Assembly: GCF_018130245.1 (NCBI RefSeq)
Contig: NZ_JAFCKP010000001.1
Coordinates: forward strand, 434,001 to 498,000
Source of the DNA: Bradyrhizobium sp. SZCCT0231
Lineage (GTDB): Bacteria; Pseudomonadota; Alphaproteobacteria; Rhizobiales; Xanthobacteraceae
Direction of reading: 5' to 3'
DNA length: 64,000 nucleotides
Part shown: positions 1 to 9,799 of the stretch, one piece after another
How positions within the stretch are numbered: the first letter of the stretch is position 1
Layout: the number at the start of each line of letters is the position of its first letter
Translations under genes and position numbers: made by a program
Notes under the pieces: model-generated
What the model saw: the letters and a program-made list of their open reading frames with translations, nothing else
What the model was told of the DNA's origin: nothing
The model's database searches: none

Positions 1-452
1 ACGACGAACTTGAACGGCCACAGCACGGGCCGCCAGGGTGTCTGGTCCGAAGTCTCGTTGATCAGCCAGGCGTAGTGAAATTCGTTCCAGCTGATCAGGA
101 ACAGCATGATCAGGCTCGGGAAGAAGAAGACGACATAGGAGATCGTATCGATCCAGCCCTTCCTGCGGATCGAGAACTTCTCCCAGAAGAAGTCGGTACG
201 GATATGAGCACCCTTGTGCAGCGCGTAAGCGGCGCCAAGCATGAAGAGCGAGCCGTACAGCATGTAGGTTGCGTCGTAGGCCCATATGGTCGGCGCGTTG
301 AACAGGTAACGCGCTCCAACCTCGTAGGCAACGGCGAGAACCAGCGGCACCGAGAGCCACGAGATGATCGTGCCGGTACGGTCCGTGAAGCCGTCGATCA
401 CCCTGATGATGGCCAGTAGCGCCGGCGGCTGCCTGCCTGTTATCTCAGCCAT
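1..452 (-). CDS. TRAP transporter small permease (DctQ-type), 3' end outside window
   Basis: This gene starts at ATG 452 on the minus strand and runs off the left edge after about 150 codons. The visible protein begins MAEITGRQPPALL. It has hydrophobic segments near residues 29-46, 60-76 and 103-122, and the short basic loop KGAHIRTDFFWEK, which matches the G-x-H-[IV]-R-x-D region of DctQ-type subunits. In TRAP systems this inner-membrane subunit partners the large DctM permease and a periplasmic DctP receptor. A (frameshifted) receptor gene lies directly upstream, so the pair forms one minus-strand operon; dctM would lie beyond the edge. The substrate cannot be inferred. Confidence 0.85.
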   Translation of the reverse strand, partial: MAEITGRQPPALLAIIRVIDGFTDRTGTIISWLSVPLVLAVAYEVGARYLFNAPTIWAYDATYMLYGSLFMLGAAYALHKGAHIRTDFFWEKFSIRRKGWIDTISYVVFFFPSLIMLFLISWNEFHYAWLINETSDQTPWRPVLWPFKFV

Positions 453-546
453 GCCTCGCCCCTTTCGCCGATCATTCGTGCGGCGCAAAGCAGGCCGCCT
501 GCGTGCGAATTGAGGGCGGTCGAATCGGCCGCCCTCGGAGGAAGTC

Positions 547-1652
547 CTATTTCTCGGTCGGGAAGTAGTAGTTCGCCATGAAGGAGTATGGCGGGAAATA
601 GGACCTCTTGTACGGCACCACAGCGCTGGCATACGCCTTCTGCGAGTCGTGCACCTTCTTGAAGAACGGGTTCCTGGCGCCCTCGGCCGCCGCGATCTCG
701 TCCCACTTCTTGATGAAGGCCAGCAGGATCTCCGTCGGCGTGCGCAGGATCTGTACGCCGTGCTTCTGCTGCATCTCAATCAGCGCATCGGCGTTCTGGC
801 GCTGCCACTTGGTCCACCAGACGAGGAATGTCTCGTTGGCCGCCGACTTGATGATCTCCTGATGTTGCGGGCTGAGCTCCTTCCACACATCGCCGTTGAT
901 GACGAGCTCGCCGATCGTCACGTTCTCATGCAAGCCGGGTGAATAGTGATACTTCCAGACGTTGTGGAAGCCGAGCTGCAGGTCCTCGATGCCGCCGACC
1001 CATTCGGCGCAATCGATCACGCCGCGTTGCGCGGAGGGAATGATTTCTCCGCCCGGCATGTTGACCACCGTGAAGCCGAGCGCCTGCCACACTTCGCCGG
1101 CCATGCCGGTCTGGCGGCATTTCATGCCCTTCATGTCCTCGACCGTCTGGATCGGCTTCTTGACCAGCCGAACGCCTGCGGCCCTGCAGGCAGGATTGGA
1201 AACACGACGAGGTTGAGCTTGAGCTCCTTCTGATAAAACTCGTTGTAAAGCTCGAGGCCGCCGCCGTGATAGAGCCAACCCATCATGTCCATGTAGTCCA
1301 TGCCGAACGTTCCGCCGGGGCCGCCGGTGAACAGGATCGCGGTCTTGTTCTTGCCGGTCCAGTAGCCGGCCCACGCATGCGCTCCGTCGAGCACCTTCTT
1401 GTGGGTTGCGTCCAGCACCTCGAACGCCGGCACGACCTGGCCGGCGGGCATCGCCTCGATCTTCAGCGCGCCGGCTGACAGCTTGTTCACCCGGTCGACG
1501 AAATAGGTGAAGTTGTCATAGAGCGTGAGCGACGCCGGCCATGTGGCCTGCATCTTCAACACCTTCGTCTGCGCCATGACTGTTGTAGTGGATGCGACAA
1601 ACGCCGAAGCGATCAGGGCAACGGCGACCAACCCCAGAAACAAGCGTTTCAT
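547..1652 (-). pseudogene. TRAP transporter substrate-binding protein (DctP family), frameshifted
   Basis: The receptor starts at ATG 1652 behind a strong GGGAGGAGA ribosome-binding site. It has a signal peptide (MKRLFLGLVAVALIAS, cleavage probably near AQ) and reads as a DctP family protein up to ...PAGPQAFGW. The frame then breaks near 1162-1165 and continues one base off with KKPIQTVEDMKGM, running to a stop at 547. Family members usually read GWFKKPI here; a single missing T (TTC reduced to TC) explains the break, and adding it gives about 368 codons, a normal length. The rest, including the C-terminal half, looks intact. It is either a recent pseudogene or a base-call error. The product would bind an organic acid in the periplasm for the TRAP permease downstream. 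Confidence 0.85.
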
Positions 1653-2374
1653 GAGCCATCTCCTCCCTTGGACAACGTGACCGCGGCGAACTATTCTCTT
1701 CGTTGTTTTTGGTCGCCAAGTCTTCAAACCACGTCTGTCATCATTCTGCCACCATCGCCGCAAGTTGTCATCTTGCTTTCTGGCCGCAGCAAGCGCTGGA
1801 ATTGGACATGGTCGAGACCTCAGCTCTTGGCCCTCGTCAATGAGCATATCTCCGGTGCTGCGGGACGCGGCCAGGCGATGCTGCGCACACCATGCCTCGC
1901 GTTGCCCGACGGGCAAAACACGCCAAATGCAGATCAAGGGGCGGGAGTGTAATTATTCTGATTGGCCGAATTTTGCATTTCGGGTAAACCGCAACACATC
2001 CCGGCCCGTCAAAGGGACGTTTCGCGATCGTCACGATACGTAGGCTGGGATGCGATGGACGCGGCAGCGCCGGCGCGTGACGGGGTGGCAGGGCGGGCTG
2101 AGGCCCGTGAGCCGTCACGATCCGCGGAACGACACGGCGCGGTCACAGCGTTTCTTTTCGGCGTTGGGGGCGAGCACGCGCGAGCTTCCGACTGTCTGGG
2201 GAGGGACGTCCGCGGACGGCAAAAGCGTGTGGTCCTGACGCCCGGGGTCTGTGCGTCAAGGCTTGCGGTGGTGAAGCGGCCCGACCGGACCGCGCGCATC
2301 GATCATCCGCAAGGTGACGGGGGCAATAGTGCATCGCTCCCCGGGGAGAGCGCGCCATAAGCCGTAACACCATT

Positions 2375-2477
2375 GCGCAGGGAAGGCCGGGATGTCCCGG
2401 CGTCACCTGTGGTCACCCCGCGTGCGTCTTTCGCGTGCGGACCCTGGGTGCCGGCCGGCGCCCGGCCTTCCCTGCGC
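2375..2477. repeat. Palindromic intergenic repeat with perfect 17-bp arms
   Basis: The left arm GCGCAGGGAAGGCCGGG (2375-2391) is exactly complementary to the right arm CCCGGCCTTCCCTGCGC (2461-2477). The roughly 70-bp interior is itself GC-rich and partly self-complementary. Its form is that of a dispersed Bradyrhizobium-type palindromic element; only one copy was noticed in this window. Confidence 0.7.
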
Positions 2478-2569
2478 CCTTGCTTCTCGACGAGGGTGAA
2501 ACGGACAGCAAAGCTCGGGCGGAACACGCCGCGAGACCGCGAAGGCATGTGCATTGATGAGATTGCAGC

Positions 2570-2735
2570 TCTCGTGCCCCGGACGCAGCGCAGCGCGCCG
2601 CGTCTTCGCGGCGTGGTGCGCTGCTGAGCCGGGGCCCATATTGCGGGCAATGTGCTCTGTGGCTTCTGGATCCCGGCTCGGCGCAGCAACGCTTGCGGCG
2701 TTGCTGCTTGTCCGGGACACGCGATCATCACCCCG
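2570..2735. repeat. Imperfect palindromic intergenic repeat
   Basis: The ends (TGCCCCGGACGCAGCGC near 2577 and TGCTTGTCCGGGACACG near 2706) are partly complementary around a GC-rich centre. The translated reading is low-complexity Arg/Ala-rich sequence without a ribosome-binding site, so I treat it as a dispersed repeat upstream of ppc, not as an N-terminal extension of that gene. Confidence 0.5.
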
Positions 2736-2835
2736 GCACTGTGCGCCGCCACCAAGTTCATCTTGCACTGCGGCAGAAAAATATCGCACACTCGTTCGGA
2801 CCGTGCCGCCAAGGGCGCGAGCAGGGGAGCGAGCC

Positions 2836-5634
2836 ATGTCCCTCCAGACCGTACCATCCGACGCCACTGAGCATCGCCCCAACCGCCCTGAGGATGTCCA
2901 GGCGATGGAGGCCGATGCGCGGCTGCGGGACGACATCCGCCTGCTCGGGCGCATTCTCGGCGACACCGTGCGCGACCAGGAGGGGGCTCATGTGTTCGAC
3001 CTGGTCGAGCGCATCCGCCAGACCTCGATCCGGTTCCACCGCGACGAGGACCGGCTCGCCCGCCGCGAGCTCGAGCAGATCCTCGACAGCATGTCGATCT
3101 CCGAGACGGTGCGGATCGTCCGCGCCTTCAGCTATTTCTCGCACCTTGCCAACATCGCCGAAGACCAGAACAACATCCGCCAGATGCGCGCCCGTGGTGC
3201 GGGCAAGACCGGCGGCTCCGGCGTGCTGGCGGAGACGCTCGCCCACGCCAGGGACGCCGGCATCGGCCCCGACCAGCTCCGCAGCTTCTTCAAGACCGCT
3301 CTGGTCAGCCCGGTGCTGACCGCGCACCCGACCGAGGTCCGCCGCAAGAGCACCATGGACCGCGAGATGGAGATCGCTGGCCTGCTCGATCGCCGCGAGC
3401 GCGTCGCGCTGACAGGGGAGGAGGCAGATGCCAGCGACGAGCAGCTCCGCCGCGAGGTGCTGACGCTGTGGCAGACCAACCTCCTGCGCCGGACCAAGCT
3501 CACCGTGCTCGACGAGGTCGGCAACGGCCTGTCGTTCTACGACTACACCTTCCTGCGCGAGGTGCCGCGGCTGGTCAACGCGCTGGAGGATCGGCTGGAG
3601 GAGGGCGGCGAGCAGGCCGCGGGCGAGCTCGCCTCGTTCCTGCGCATGGGCAGCTGGATCGGCGGCGACCGCGACGGCAATCCCTTCGTCACCGCCGACG
3701 TGATGCGCGGCACGCTACGGCTGCAGTCGAGCCGGGTGATGCAGTTCTATCTGAACGAGCTGCACGTGCTCGGCGCGGAGCTGTCGATCGCAGCCCACCT
3801 CGCCGACGTCTCGGAGGAGCTGCGCACCCTGGCGGAGCGTTCGCCGGATACCTCGCCGCACCGGAGCGGCGAGCCTTATCGTCTAGCCGTGTCCGGCATC
3901 TATGCGCGCCTGACCGCGACGGCCGAAAAGCTCGAGGTCGAGATCACGCGCCGGCCGGTCGGCAAAGCGGCGCCTTACGACAGCGTCAGGGAGCTGCAGG
4001 CCGATCTCGACGTGCTGCACCGCTCGCTGATCTCCAACAACGCCCGCGTCATCGCCCGCGGCCGGCTGCGGCTGCTGCGCCGCGCGGTGGACTGCTTCGG
4101 CTTCCACCTGGCCCGGCTCGACATCCGCCAAAACTCGGCCGTGCACGAACGCACCATCGCCGAGCTGATGGATGCCGCCAATCCCGGCATGTCCTATCTT
4201 GCGCTCGGCGAAGACGCGCGCATCTCGCTGCTCACGAACGAATTGCGCTCGACGCGCGCGCTGGTGTCGCCCTTCGTCAAATACAGCGACGAGACCATGG
4301 GCGAGCTCAACGTCTTCCATGCCGCCGCGGAAGCGCATGCGAGGTTCGGCTCGGACGCCATTCCCCAATGCATCATCTCGATGTGCAAGGGCATGTCCGA
4401 CATGCTCGAGGTCGCCGTGCTCTTGAAGGAGGTCGGTCTCGTCCATCCCTCCGGGCGCAGCGCCATCAACATCGTGCCGCTGTTCGAGACCATCGAGGAT
4501 TTGCAGGCCTCCTCCGGCATCATGGACCGCATGCTGTCGCTGCACGATTACCGTCGCCTGGTCGACAGCCGCGGCAGCGTGCAGGAGGTCATGCTCGGTT
4601 ACTCCGACAGCAACAAGGACGGCGGCTTCGTCACCTCGGGCTGGGAGCTCTACAAGGCCGAGATCGGACTCGTCGAAGTGTTCGAGCGGCACCATGTGCG
4701 GCTGCGCCTGTTCCACGGCCGCGGCGGCTCGGTCGGCCGCGGCGGCGGTCCGAGCTATGACGCCATCATCGCGCAGCCCGGCGGCGCCGTGAACGGCCAG
4801 ATCCGCATCACCGAGCAGGGCGAGATCATCTCGTCGAAATATTCCAATGCCGAGGTCGGCCGCAACAATCTGGAGATCCTCGCTGCCGCGACGCTCGAAG
4901 CAAGTCTTCTGCATCCGCGGCAGAGCGCGCCGCGCCGCGAATATCTGGTCGCGATGGACGAGCTCTCGAACCTCGCCTTTGGGGCTTATCGCGGCCTCGT
5001 CTACGAGACCGAAGGCTTCGTCGATTATTTTTGGGCCTCGACCGTCATCAACGAGATTGCCACGCTGAACATCGGCAGCCGTCCGGCCTCGCGCAAGAAG
5101 ACTCGCGCGATCGAGGATCTGCGCGCCATCCCCTGGGTGTTCTCCTGGGCGCAATGCCGCCTGATGCTGCCGGGCTGGTACGGCTTCGGCAGCGCGGTCG
5201 AGCAATGGATCGCCGCGCATCCAGAGCAGGGCATGCCGTTCCTGAAAGAGCTCTACAAGGAATGGCCGTTCTTCCGCATGCTCTTGTCCAACATGGACAT
5301 GGTGCTGGCGAAAAGCTCGATCGCGATCGCCTCGCGCTATGCCGAGCTCGTGCCGGATGAAGCCTTGCGCGAGAAGATTTTTGGCCGCATCCGCCGCGAA
5401 TGGCATTCCTGCATCGAGACGCTGCTCGATATCATGGGCCAGGACCGATTGCTTCAGGGCAATCCGCTCTTGGAGCGCTCCGTGCGCCACCGCTTCCCCT
5501 ATCTCGATCCGCTCAATCACGTGCAGGTCGAGCTGCTGAGGGAGCACCGCGCGCAGAACCCGGACGAGCAGGTGCTGCGCGGGATTCAGCTGACGATCAA
5601 CGGGATCTCGGCGGGGTTGAGGAATACGGGTTAG
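2836..5634 (+). CDS. ppc: Phosphoenolpyruvate carboxylase
   Basis: The enzyme carboxylates PEP with bicarbonate to oxaloacetate, the main anaplerotic reaction, in the cytoplasm. The protein is 932 residues, a normal size. The chosen ATG at 2836 ([13 protein letters not shown]) follows AGGGGAG; the open frame extends further upstream, but that part is repeat-derived. All hallmark motifs are present: LTAHPTE with the catalytic His near residue 164, [10 protein letters not shown] with Lys near 594, [14 protein letters not shown] near 626-639, and GSRPASRK later on. The chain ends with the typical RNTG C-terminus needed for the active site. The gene stands alone, with a long upstream region and a palindromic repeat just after its stop. 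Nothing looks damaged. Confidence 0.97.
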   Translation: MSLQTVPSDATEHRPNRPEDVQAMEADARLRDDIRLLGRILGDTVRDQEGAHVFDLVERIRQTSIRFHRDEDRLARRELEQILDSMSISETVRIVRAFSYFSHLANIAEDQNNIRQMRARGAGKTGGSGVLAETLAHARDAGIGPDQLRSFFKTALVSPVLTAHPTEVRRKSTMDREMEIAGLLDRRERVALTGEEADASDEQLRREVLTLWQTNLLRRTKLTVLDEVGNGLSFYDYTFLREVPRLVNALEDRLEEGGEQAAGELASFLRMGSWIGGDRDGNPFVTADVMRGTLRLQSSRVMQFYLNELHVLGAELSIAAHLADVSEELRTLAERSPDTSPHRSGEPYRLAVSGIYARLTATAEKLEVEITRRPVGKAAPYDSVRELQADLDVLHRSLISNNARVIARGRLRLLRRAVDCFGFHLARLDIRQNSAVHERTIAELMDAANPGMSYLALGEDARISLLTNELRSTRALVSPFVKYSDETMGELNVFHAAAEAHARFGSDAIPQCIISMCKGMSDMLEVAVLLKEVGLVHPSGRSAINIVPLFETIEDLQASSGIMDRMLSLHDYRRLVDSRGSVQEVMLGYSDSNKDGGFVTSGWELYKAEIGLVEVFERHHVRLRLFHGRGGSVGRGGGPSYDAIIAQPGGAVNGQIRITEQGEIISSKYSNAEVGRNNLEILAAATLEASLLHPRQSAPRREYLVAMDELSNLAFGAYRGLVYETEGFVDYFWASTVINEIATLNIGSRPASRKKTRAIEDLRAIPWVFSWAQCRLMLPGWYGFGSAVEQWIAAHPEQGMPFLKELYKEWPFFRMLLSNMDMVLAKSSIAIASRYAELVPDEALREKIFGRIRREWHSCIETLLDIMGQDRLLQGNPLLERSVRHRFPYLDPLNHVQVELLREHRAQNPDEQVLRGIQLTINGISAGLRNTG

Positions 5635-5660
5635 AAGCGAATGGCCACCACACGCTCAGC

Positions 5661-5746
5661 CGTCATGCCCGGGCTTGTCCCGGGCATCCACGTTCTTCGT
5701 GCCGCGCGTCAAGGCGTGGATGGCCGGGACAAGCCCGGCCATGACG
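5661..5746. repeat. 86-bp palindromic repeat, family A (copy 1)
   Basis: It begins CGTCATGCCCGGGCTTG and ends CAAGCCCGGCCATGACG, forming a long hairpin between the convergent ppc and SMP-30 genes. A second copy of equal length lies at 27076-27161; differences are concentrated in the loop. It may act as a bidirectional transcription stop, though no T-tract is present. Confidence 0.85.
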
Positions 5747-5765
5747 CGTGGTGATGCAGTGACCC

Positions 5766-6878
5766 TCAACAGAAATGCGCCCCTTGCGTCTCCACATAGA
5801 CCGCATAGAGCGACTGGCTCGCGGTCATGAACAGGCGGTTGCGCTTCTTGCCGCCGAAGCAGACATTGGCGCAGGTCTCCGGCAGCAGGATCTGCCCGAT
5901 GCGCGCGCCGTCGGTCGGTGCGAACACCTGCACGCCGTCGTAGCCCGGCCCGACCCAGCCGGCGCCGACCCAGATGTTGCCTTCGGTGTCGACGCGCAAT
6001 CCGTCGGGGAAGCCCGACTTGCCCTCGAGCTTCATGTCGATCAGCCGCTTCGGATTTGAGAGTTTAGGTCCGTCGATGTCGTAGGACCACACCACGTTCT
6101 CGGCCTGCGGATAATGCGTGATGCCGGTGTCGCAGACATAGAGCTTCTTGTAGTCGTGGGAGAAGGCAATGCCGTTCGGCTTGAACGGCTCGTCGGCGAC
6201 CTTCGCGACTTGTCCGGTCTGGGTGTCCAGGCGATAGACCGCTTCCTTCTGGTGCGGCTGCAGCGAGCCGGTCTTGGCGAGCTTGCCTTCGTAGATGCTG
6301 ATCGCGCCATAGCCGGGATCGGTGAACCAGATCGCCTTGTCGTTGGGGTGCACCACCATGTCGTTGGGGCCGTTGAGCGGCTTGCCGCCAGCCTGCTCGG
6401 CCAGCGTCGTCACCGCACCGTCATGCTCGTAGCGGACGAGGCGCGTGCGCTCGGCGCTGATCTGGCGTCCCTCGGTGTCGAATGAATTGCCGTTGGCTTC
6501 GTTGGACGGCTTGTGGAACTGCTCGGAGATGTGGCCGTCATCGTCGAGATAGCGCAGCTGCCGGTTGGCCGGGATGTCGCTCCAGACGAGGTATTGTCCT
6601 TGCGCATTCCACGCCGGCCCTTCGGCCCACAGGCAGCCGGTATAGAGCCGCTTGATCGCGGTATTGCCGACCTTGGCCTTGAAGCGCTTGGGGTCGATGA
6701 CGACGATGTCAGGATCGGGATAGCGCTGCGGCTCGGCATTGGTGCCGAAGTCGCGGGCGTCGGCTTGTGAGGCGAGGACGGTGGACGCGGCGAGCACCGC
6801 TGCGCCTTTGAGGACATCGCGCCGGCCGAGCCGGCTGCTTGCAGTCGTGTCGTCGGGGTTGGTCAGTATTCTTGTCAT
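5766..6878 (-). CDS. SMP-30/gluconolactonase-like protein with Tat signal
   Basis: A 370-residue protein starting at ATG 6878 behind a good GGGAGGAAA site. The N-terminus carries a twin-arginine signal (GRRDVLKGAAVLAASTVLAS, cleavage near ADA), so the protein is probably exported folded. The mature part is a beta-propeller of the SMP-30/gluconolactonase/LRE type: an early LWAEGPAW segment (metal-binding Glu), NGPNDMVV and FPDGLRVD all match metal- or loop-forming motifs of this family. Members hydrolyse sugar or other lactones, but substrates vary widely. It is the last gene of a minus-strand run after an SDR, with a 116-bp gap between them. The substrate is unknown. Confidence 0.85.
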   Translation of the reverse strand: MTRILTNPDDTTASSRLGRRDVLKGAAVLAASTVLASQADARDFGTNAEPQRYPDPDIVVIDPKRFKAKVGNTAIKRLYTGCLWAEGPAWNAQGQYLVWSDIPANRQLRYLDDDGHISEQFHKPSNEANGNSFDTEGRQISAERTRLVRYEHDGAVTTLAEQAGGKPLNGPNDMVVHPNDKAIWFTDPGYGAISIYEGKLAKTGSLQPHQKEAVYRLDTQTGQVAKVADEPFKPNGIAFSHDYKKLYVCDTGITHYPQAENVVWSYDIDGPKLSNPKRLIDMKLEGKSGFPDGLRVDTEGNIWVGAGWVGPGYDGVQVFAPTDGARIGQILLPETCANVCFGGKKRNRLFMTASQSLYAVYVETQGAHFC

Positions 6879-6994
6879 GGTTTCCTCCCAAAGTTTCGTT
6901 GGGAGGGCACCATTCGCCTGCATTCGGGCGTAAACCGGGGCGATCTCCGATCGAGACAACCGGAGATCGCAGGGCAGGGATGCCGGAAACGCGG

Positions 6995-7909
6995 CTAGAC
7001 GGGATCCCAGGTGAAGATGTCGGCGGAGCGGTCGAGCTTGTAGAACGAGCCCTTCAGCGCCGGCATGCCGTGTTCCGCGATCGACTGCGGCGTCCAGCCT
7101 TCGCTCCGCTGCACCGAGCGGATCGGGCGGTTCTGGCTGAACAGGAAGATCTCGTTCATGCGCACGCCGAAGATCTGGCCGGTGACGTCCTTGGCGGAAT
7201 CGGAGATCAGATAGCCGCACAGCGGCGCGATCTTCTCCGGCCCCATCTGCTTGATCTTCTCGACCCGCGCCTTCTCGGCTTCGGTCTCGGTCGGGATGGT
7301 GCCGATCATGCGGGTCCAGGCGAACGGCGAGACGCAGTTGGAGCGGACGTTGAAGCGGCCCATGTCGAGCGCGATCGACTTCGACAGCCCGACGATGCCG
7401 AGCTTGGCGGCGGCGTAGTTGGCCTGGCCGAAATTGCCGATCAGGCCCGAGGTCGAGGTGAAGTGCACGAAGGAGCCGCTCTCCTGCTCGCGGAAGATGC
7501 GCGCCGCGGCGTGGCTGACGTAGAACGAGCCCATCAGATGCACCTTGATGACGGCCTCGAACGCTTCCACGCTCATCTTGTGGAAGATCATGTCGCGCAG
7601 GATACCGGCATTGTTGACGACGCCGTCGAGCCGGCCGAAATGATCGGTCGCGGTCTTCACGATCTTGCTGGCGGGGATCGCTTCGGCCACCGACTCGAAA
7701 TTGGAAACCGCAGTGCCGCCGCGCTTCTTGATCTCCTCGACCACTTCCTCGGCTGGAGCGGCGTTCGAGCCGGCGCCGTCGGCGGCCCCGCCGGGGTCGT
7801 TGACGACGACCTTGGCGCCTTCGCCTGCGCACAGCAGTGCAATCTCGCGCCCAATGCCACGGCCCGCGCCGGTGACGATGATGACCTTGTCTTGCAGTGA
7901 TTTCGTCAT
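6995..7909 (-). CDS. SDR family oxidoreductase
   Basis: A 304-residue short-chain dehydrogenase/reductase. The cofactor motif TGAGRGIG is at residues 13-20, NNAG at 99-102, and the catalytic Ser-Tyr-Lys set at about S152, Y165 and K169. It resembles the longer SDRs related to the dehydrogenase domain of peroxisomal multifunctional enzyme type 2, which act on 3-hydroxyacyl-CoA or steroid substrates, and it has a C-terminal tail beyond the Rossmann core. The start ATG at 7909 follows a GGAGAACC site. The neighbouring thiolase-like gene and its Zn-ribbon partner suggest work on a CoA thioester; this is inference from context. Confidence 0.88.
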   Translation of the reverse strand: MTKSLQDKVIIVTGAGRGIGREIALLCAGEGAKVVVNDPGGAADGAGSNAAPAEEVVEEIKKRGGTAVSNFESVAEAIPASKIVKTATDHFGRLDGVVNNAGILRDMIFHKMSVEAFEAVIKVHLMGSFYVSHAAARIFREQESGSFVHFTSTSGLIGNFGQANYAAAKLGIVGLSKSIALDMGRFNVRSNCVSPFAWTRMIGTIPTETEAEKARVEKIKQMGPEKIAPLCGYLISDSAKDVTGQIFGVRMNEIFLFSQNRPIRSVQRSEGWTPQSIAEHGMPALKGSFYKLDRSADIFTWDPV

Positions 7910-7942
7910 GATGGTTCTCCGCTAGCCGTTCCAAATTCCGCC

Positions 7943-8046
7943 GTCATTCCGGGGCGCGCCTCTTGGCGCGAGCCCGGAATCCATCGCGCTACCGTCGTTG
8001 CGGTCCGATGGATTCCGGGTTCGCGCGGCGCGCGCCCCGGAATGAC
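7943..8046. repeat. Palindromic repeat, family B (copy 1)
   Basis: It begins GTCATTCCGGGGCGCGC and ends GCGCGCCCCGGAATGAC, with an inner pair around GGAATCCATCG. It lies between the SDR and thiolase-like genes of the same strand. Related copies are at 12715-12803 and 19044-19145. Confidence 0.85.
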
Positions 8047-8051
8047 AGCCA

Positions 8052-9191
8052 CTATCTCTCGTTCGTAAACACGATCGTGCCACTCGCCGCGAACATGCCG
8101 CCGACGCCGTGGCACACCGAAATCTTCGCGTTCGGCACCTGCGCCGGCGCGATGCCGCGCATCTGGCGCACGCTCTCCTGGAGTGCGTACATGCCGTACA
8201 TGCCCGAATGCATGTAGCTCAATCCGCCGCCATTGGTGTTGAGCGGCAGCTTTGCGCCGGGCCGCGTGTTGCCGTCGGCGATGAACTGGCCGGTCTCCTC
8301 GTAAGGCATGAAGCCGAGGTCACCGAGGCCGAACAGCGGCAGATGCGCAAACGCGTCGTAGATCATGAGATGGTCGACATCCTTGTGGGCGATACCTGCT
8401 TCCTTGAAAGCCAGCGGCCCCGCGGTCTTGAAGGCACGCGAAGAATTAAAAGTCTCCATCTGACTGACCATCGGCGTCTCGACGCTCTCGCCGGTGCCCA
8501 TGATGTAGACCGGCCTTCTCGGAAAATCCCTGGCGCGATCGGCCGAGGTCAGGATCAGCGCGCCGCCGCCGTCGGTGACGAGGCAGCATTGTAGAAGCCG
8601 GAACGGATAGGCGATCATGCGCGAGTTGAGGACATCAGTGACCGTGATCGGGTCCTTCATCATCGCGCGCGGATTCTTCGCCGCCCATTCGCGCTGGACG
8701 ACGGCCACCGAGGCGAGCTGCTCGTGCGTGATGCCGTAGGTCTTCATGAAGCGCAGCACGGGAATCGGGAACATGCTGGGCGGGCCGTAGACGCCGTAGG
8801 GCGCCTCGAACTGGCCGTTGAGGCTGTCAGCCGGCGTCGAGCGCGGCAGCTTGCCGATCATCGACTTGCCGCTCTCGGCATGGGTGATCAGCACGGTCTT
8901 GCACAGGCCGGCCTCGATCGCCGCCGCCGCATGGCGGACATGCAGCATGAACGAGCAGCCGCCGACCGAGGTGCCGTCCACCCAGGTCGGCTTGATGCCG
9001 AGATAGTGGCAGACCTGCTGCGGCGTTTCGACCGCGGTGGCAAAGCCGTCGATGTCGGACAGCTTCAGCCCGGCGTCGGCAATGGCGTTGAGCGCCGCAT
9101 CCGCGTGCAGTTGGAGCTGTGAGGCGTTGGGGATGACACCGAGCTCGGTGGTCTCGGCCGCGCCGACGACGGCAACCTGGTTCCTGCGCAT
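8052..9191 (-). CDS. Thiolase-like protein (SCP-x/lipid-transfer type acetyl-CoA acetyltransferase)
   Basis: A 379-residue thiolase-fold protein of the type often annotated as acetyl-CoA acetyltransferase or lipid-transfer protein. The N-terminus MRRNQVAVVGAAETTELG and the segment GTSVGGCSFMLHVRHAAAAI (about residues 74-93) match this subfamily; a Cys is present there near the nucleophile position. The C-terminal CHGVGGMFAASG corresponds to the thiolase H-x-x-GG region. Many members pair with a small Zn-ribbon/OB-fold protein, and that partner gene (9195-9608) lies 3 bp upstream in the same operon. Known pairs of this type act in steroid side-chain or acyl-CoA metabolism; the substrate here is not known. 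Confidence 0.87.
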   Translation of the reverse strand: MRRNQVAVVGAAETTELGVIPNASQLQLHADAALNAIADAGLKLSDIDGFATAVETPQQVCHYLGIKPTWVDGTSVGGCSFMLHVRHAAAAIEAGLCKTVLITHAESGKSMIGKLPRSTPADSLNGQFEAPYGVYGPPSMFPIPVLRFMKTYGITHEQLASVAVVQREWAAKNPRAMMKDPITVTDVLNSRMIAYPFRLLQCCLVTDGGGALILTSADRARDFPRRPVYIMGTGESVETPMVSQMETFNSSRAFKTAGPLAFKEAGIAHKDVDHLMIYDAFAHLPLFGLGDLGFMPYEETGQFIADGNTRPGAKLPLNTNGGGLSYMHSGMYGMYALQESVRQMRGIAPAQVPNAKISVCHGVGGMFAASGTIVFTNER

Positions 9192-9194
9192 GAC

Positions 9195-9608
9195 TTACCC
9201 CTTCGCCGGACGGAAGACGGGGAGGGTGATCTTGTCGTCGAGCTCCTGGAAGGCGACCTCGAGCTTCATGTCGAGCTCGAGCGCTTCGGGAGTCTGCGGG
9301 CAGTCGATGATGTTGCTCATCATCCGCGGGCCCTCGTCGAGCTCGACCACCGCGATGGCGTAAGGCGGCGTGAAGCCGGGCGCGGCGGGGCGATGGTTGA
9401 TCACGTAGCTGTAGAGGAAACCCTTGCCGCTCGCCTTGAAGATGCTGACCTTGCGCGAGGCGCAGGAGGGACAGAACGGGCGCGGCGGGAAGTAGACATG
9501 CGCGCAGGCGTCGCAGCGCTGCAGCCGCAATTCGCCCGCTTTGGCGCCGTCCCAGAAATGCTGGGTTTCCGGCGTCGGTTTCGGTCGCGCGCGCTGCGGT
9601 TCGGCCAT
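9195..9608 (-). CDS. Zn-ribbon/OB-fold protein (DUF35 family), thiolase partner
   Basis: A 137-residue protein starting at ATG 9608 after GGGAGGG. It contains a rubredoxin-like zinc ribbon with Cys pairs CDAC and CPSC (about residues 32-50) followed by an OB-fold that includes FLYSYVINHR. Proteins of this type form complexes with thiolase-like enzymes and are thought to aid acyl-CoA binding. The gene ends 3 bp before the thiolase-like start, implying translational coupling. It is transcribed away from the amidase gene at 9800, so the promoter should lie in 9609-9799. A longer reading frame extends upstream, but the residues before this ATG do not look like family sequence. Confidence 0.88.
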   Translation of the reverse strand: MAEPQRARPKPTPETQHFWDGAKAGELRLQRCDACAHVYFPPRPFCPSCASRKVSIFKASGKGFLYSYVINHRPAAPGFTPPYAIAVVELDEGPRMMSNIIDCPQTPEALELDMKLEVAFQELDDKITLPVFRPAKG

Positions 9609-9799
9609 GTCGGAACGCCCTCCCAAGGGAAATCTTGATGAGGCAGGCTTCACGCCCGCCTGTTTCGATTGTGATGCGACAATCGACCATCGTGCGTCAA
9701 CGGTCCAGCAATGCGCATGCATGCCATCATGCGCACAATGCTTGTGTCGAACTGAGGCAGCGCTATAGATTGCGCGCGCCAATATTCCGTGAGACAGAC

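Larger units (their letters stand above)
1653..2835. other. Long intergenic stretch between dctP and ppc
   Basis: About 1.2 kb without a credible gene on either strand. The reading frames present lack ribosome-binding sites and recognisable sequence. The stretch must hold divergent promoters for the TRAP operon and ppc. Its right half contains dispersed-repeat material: a 17-bp inverted repeat pair at 2375-2477 and an imperfect palindrome at about 2570-2735. I saw nothing I could name in 1653-2370. Confidence 0.6.

Noticed and set aside
2554-2835. N-terminal extension of PEP carboxylase by 94 codons
   Set aside because: The extension is Arg/Ala/Ser-rich, derives from a palindromic repeat and precedes a good ribosome-binding site and ATG at 2836, where family similarity begins.
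3883-5547. 554-codon minus-strand frame opposite ppc
   Set aside because: It is a shadow frame caused by strong third-position GC bias in ppc; its His/Asp/Glu-rich translation has no domain or ribosome-binding site. Similar shadows lie opposite other genes, for example 22589-24940 and 30959-33148.
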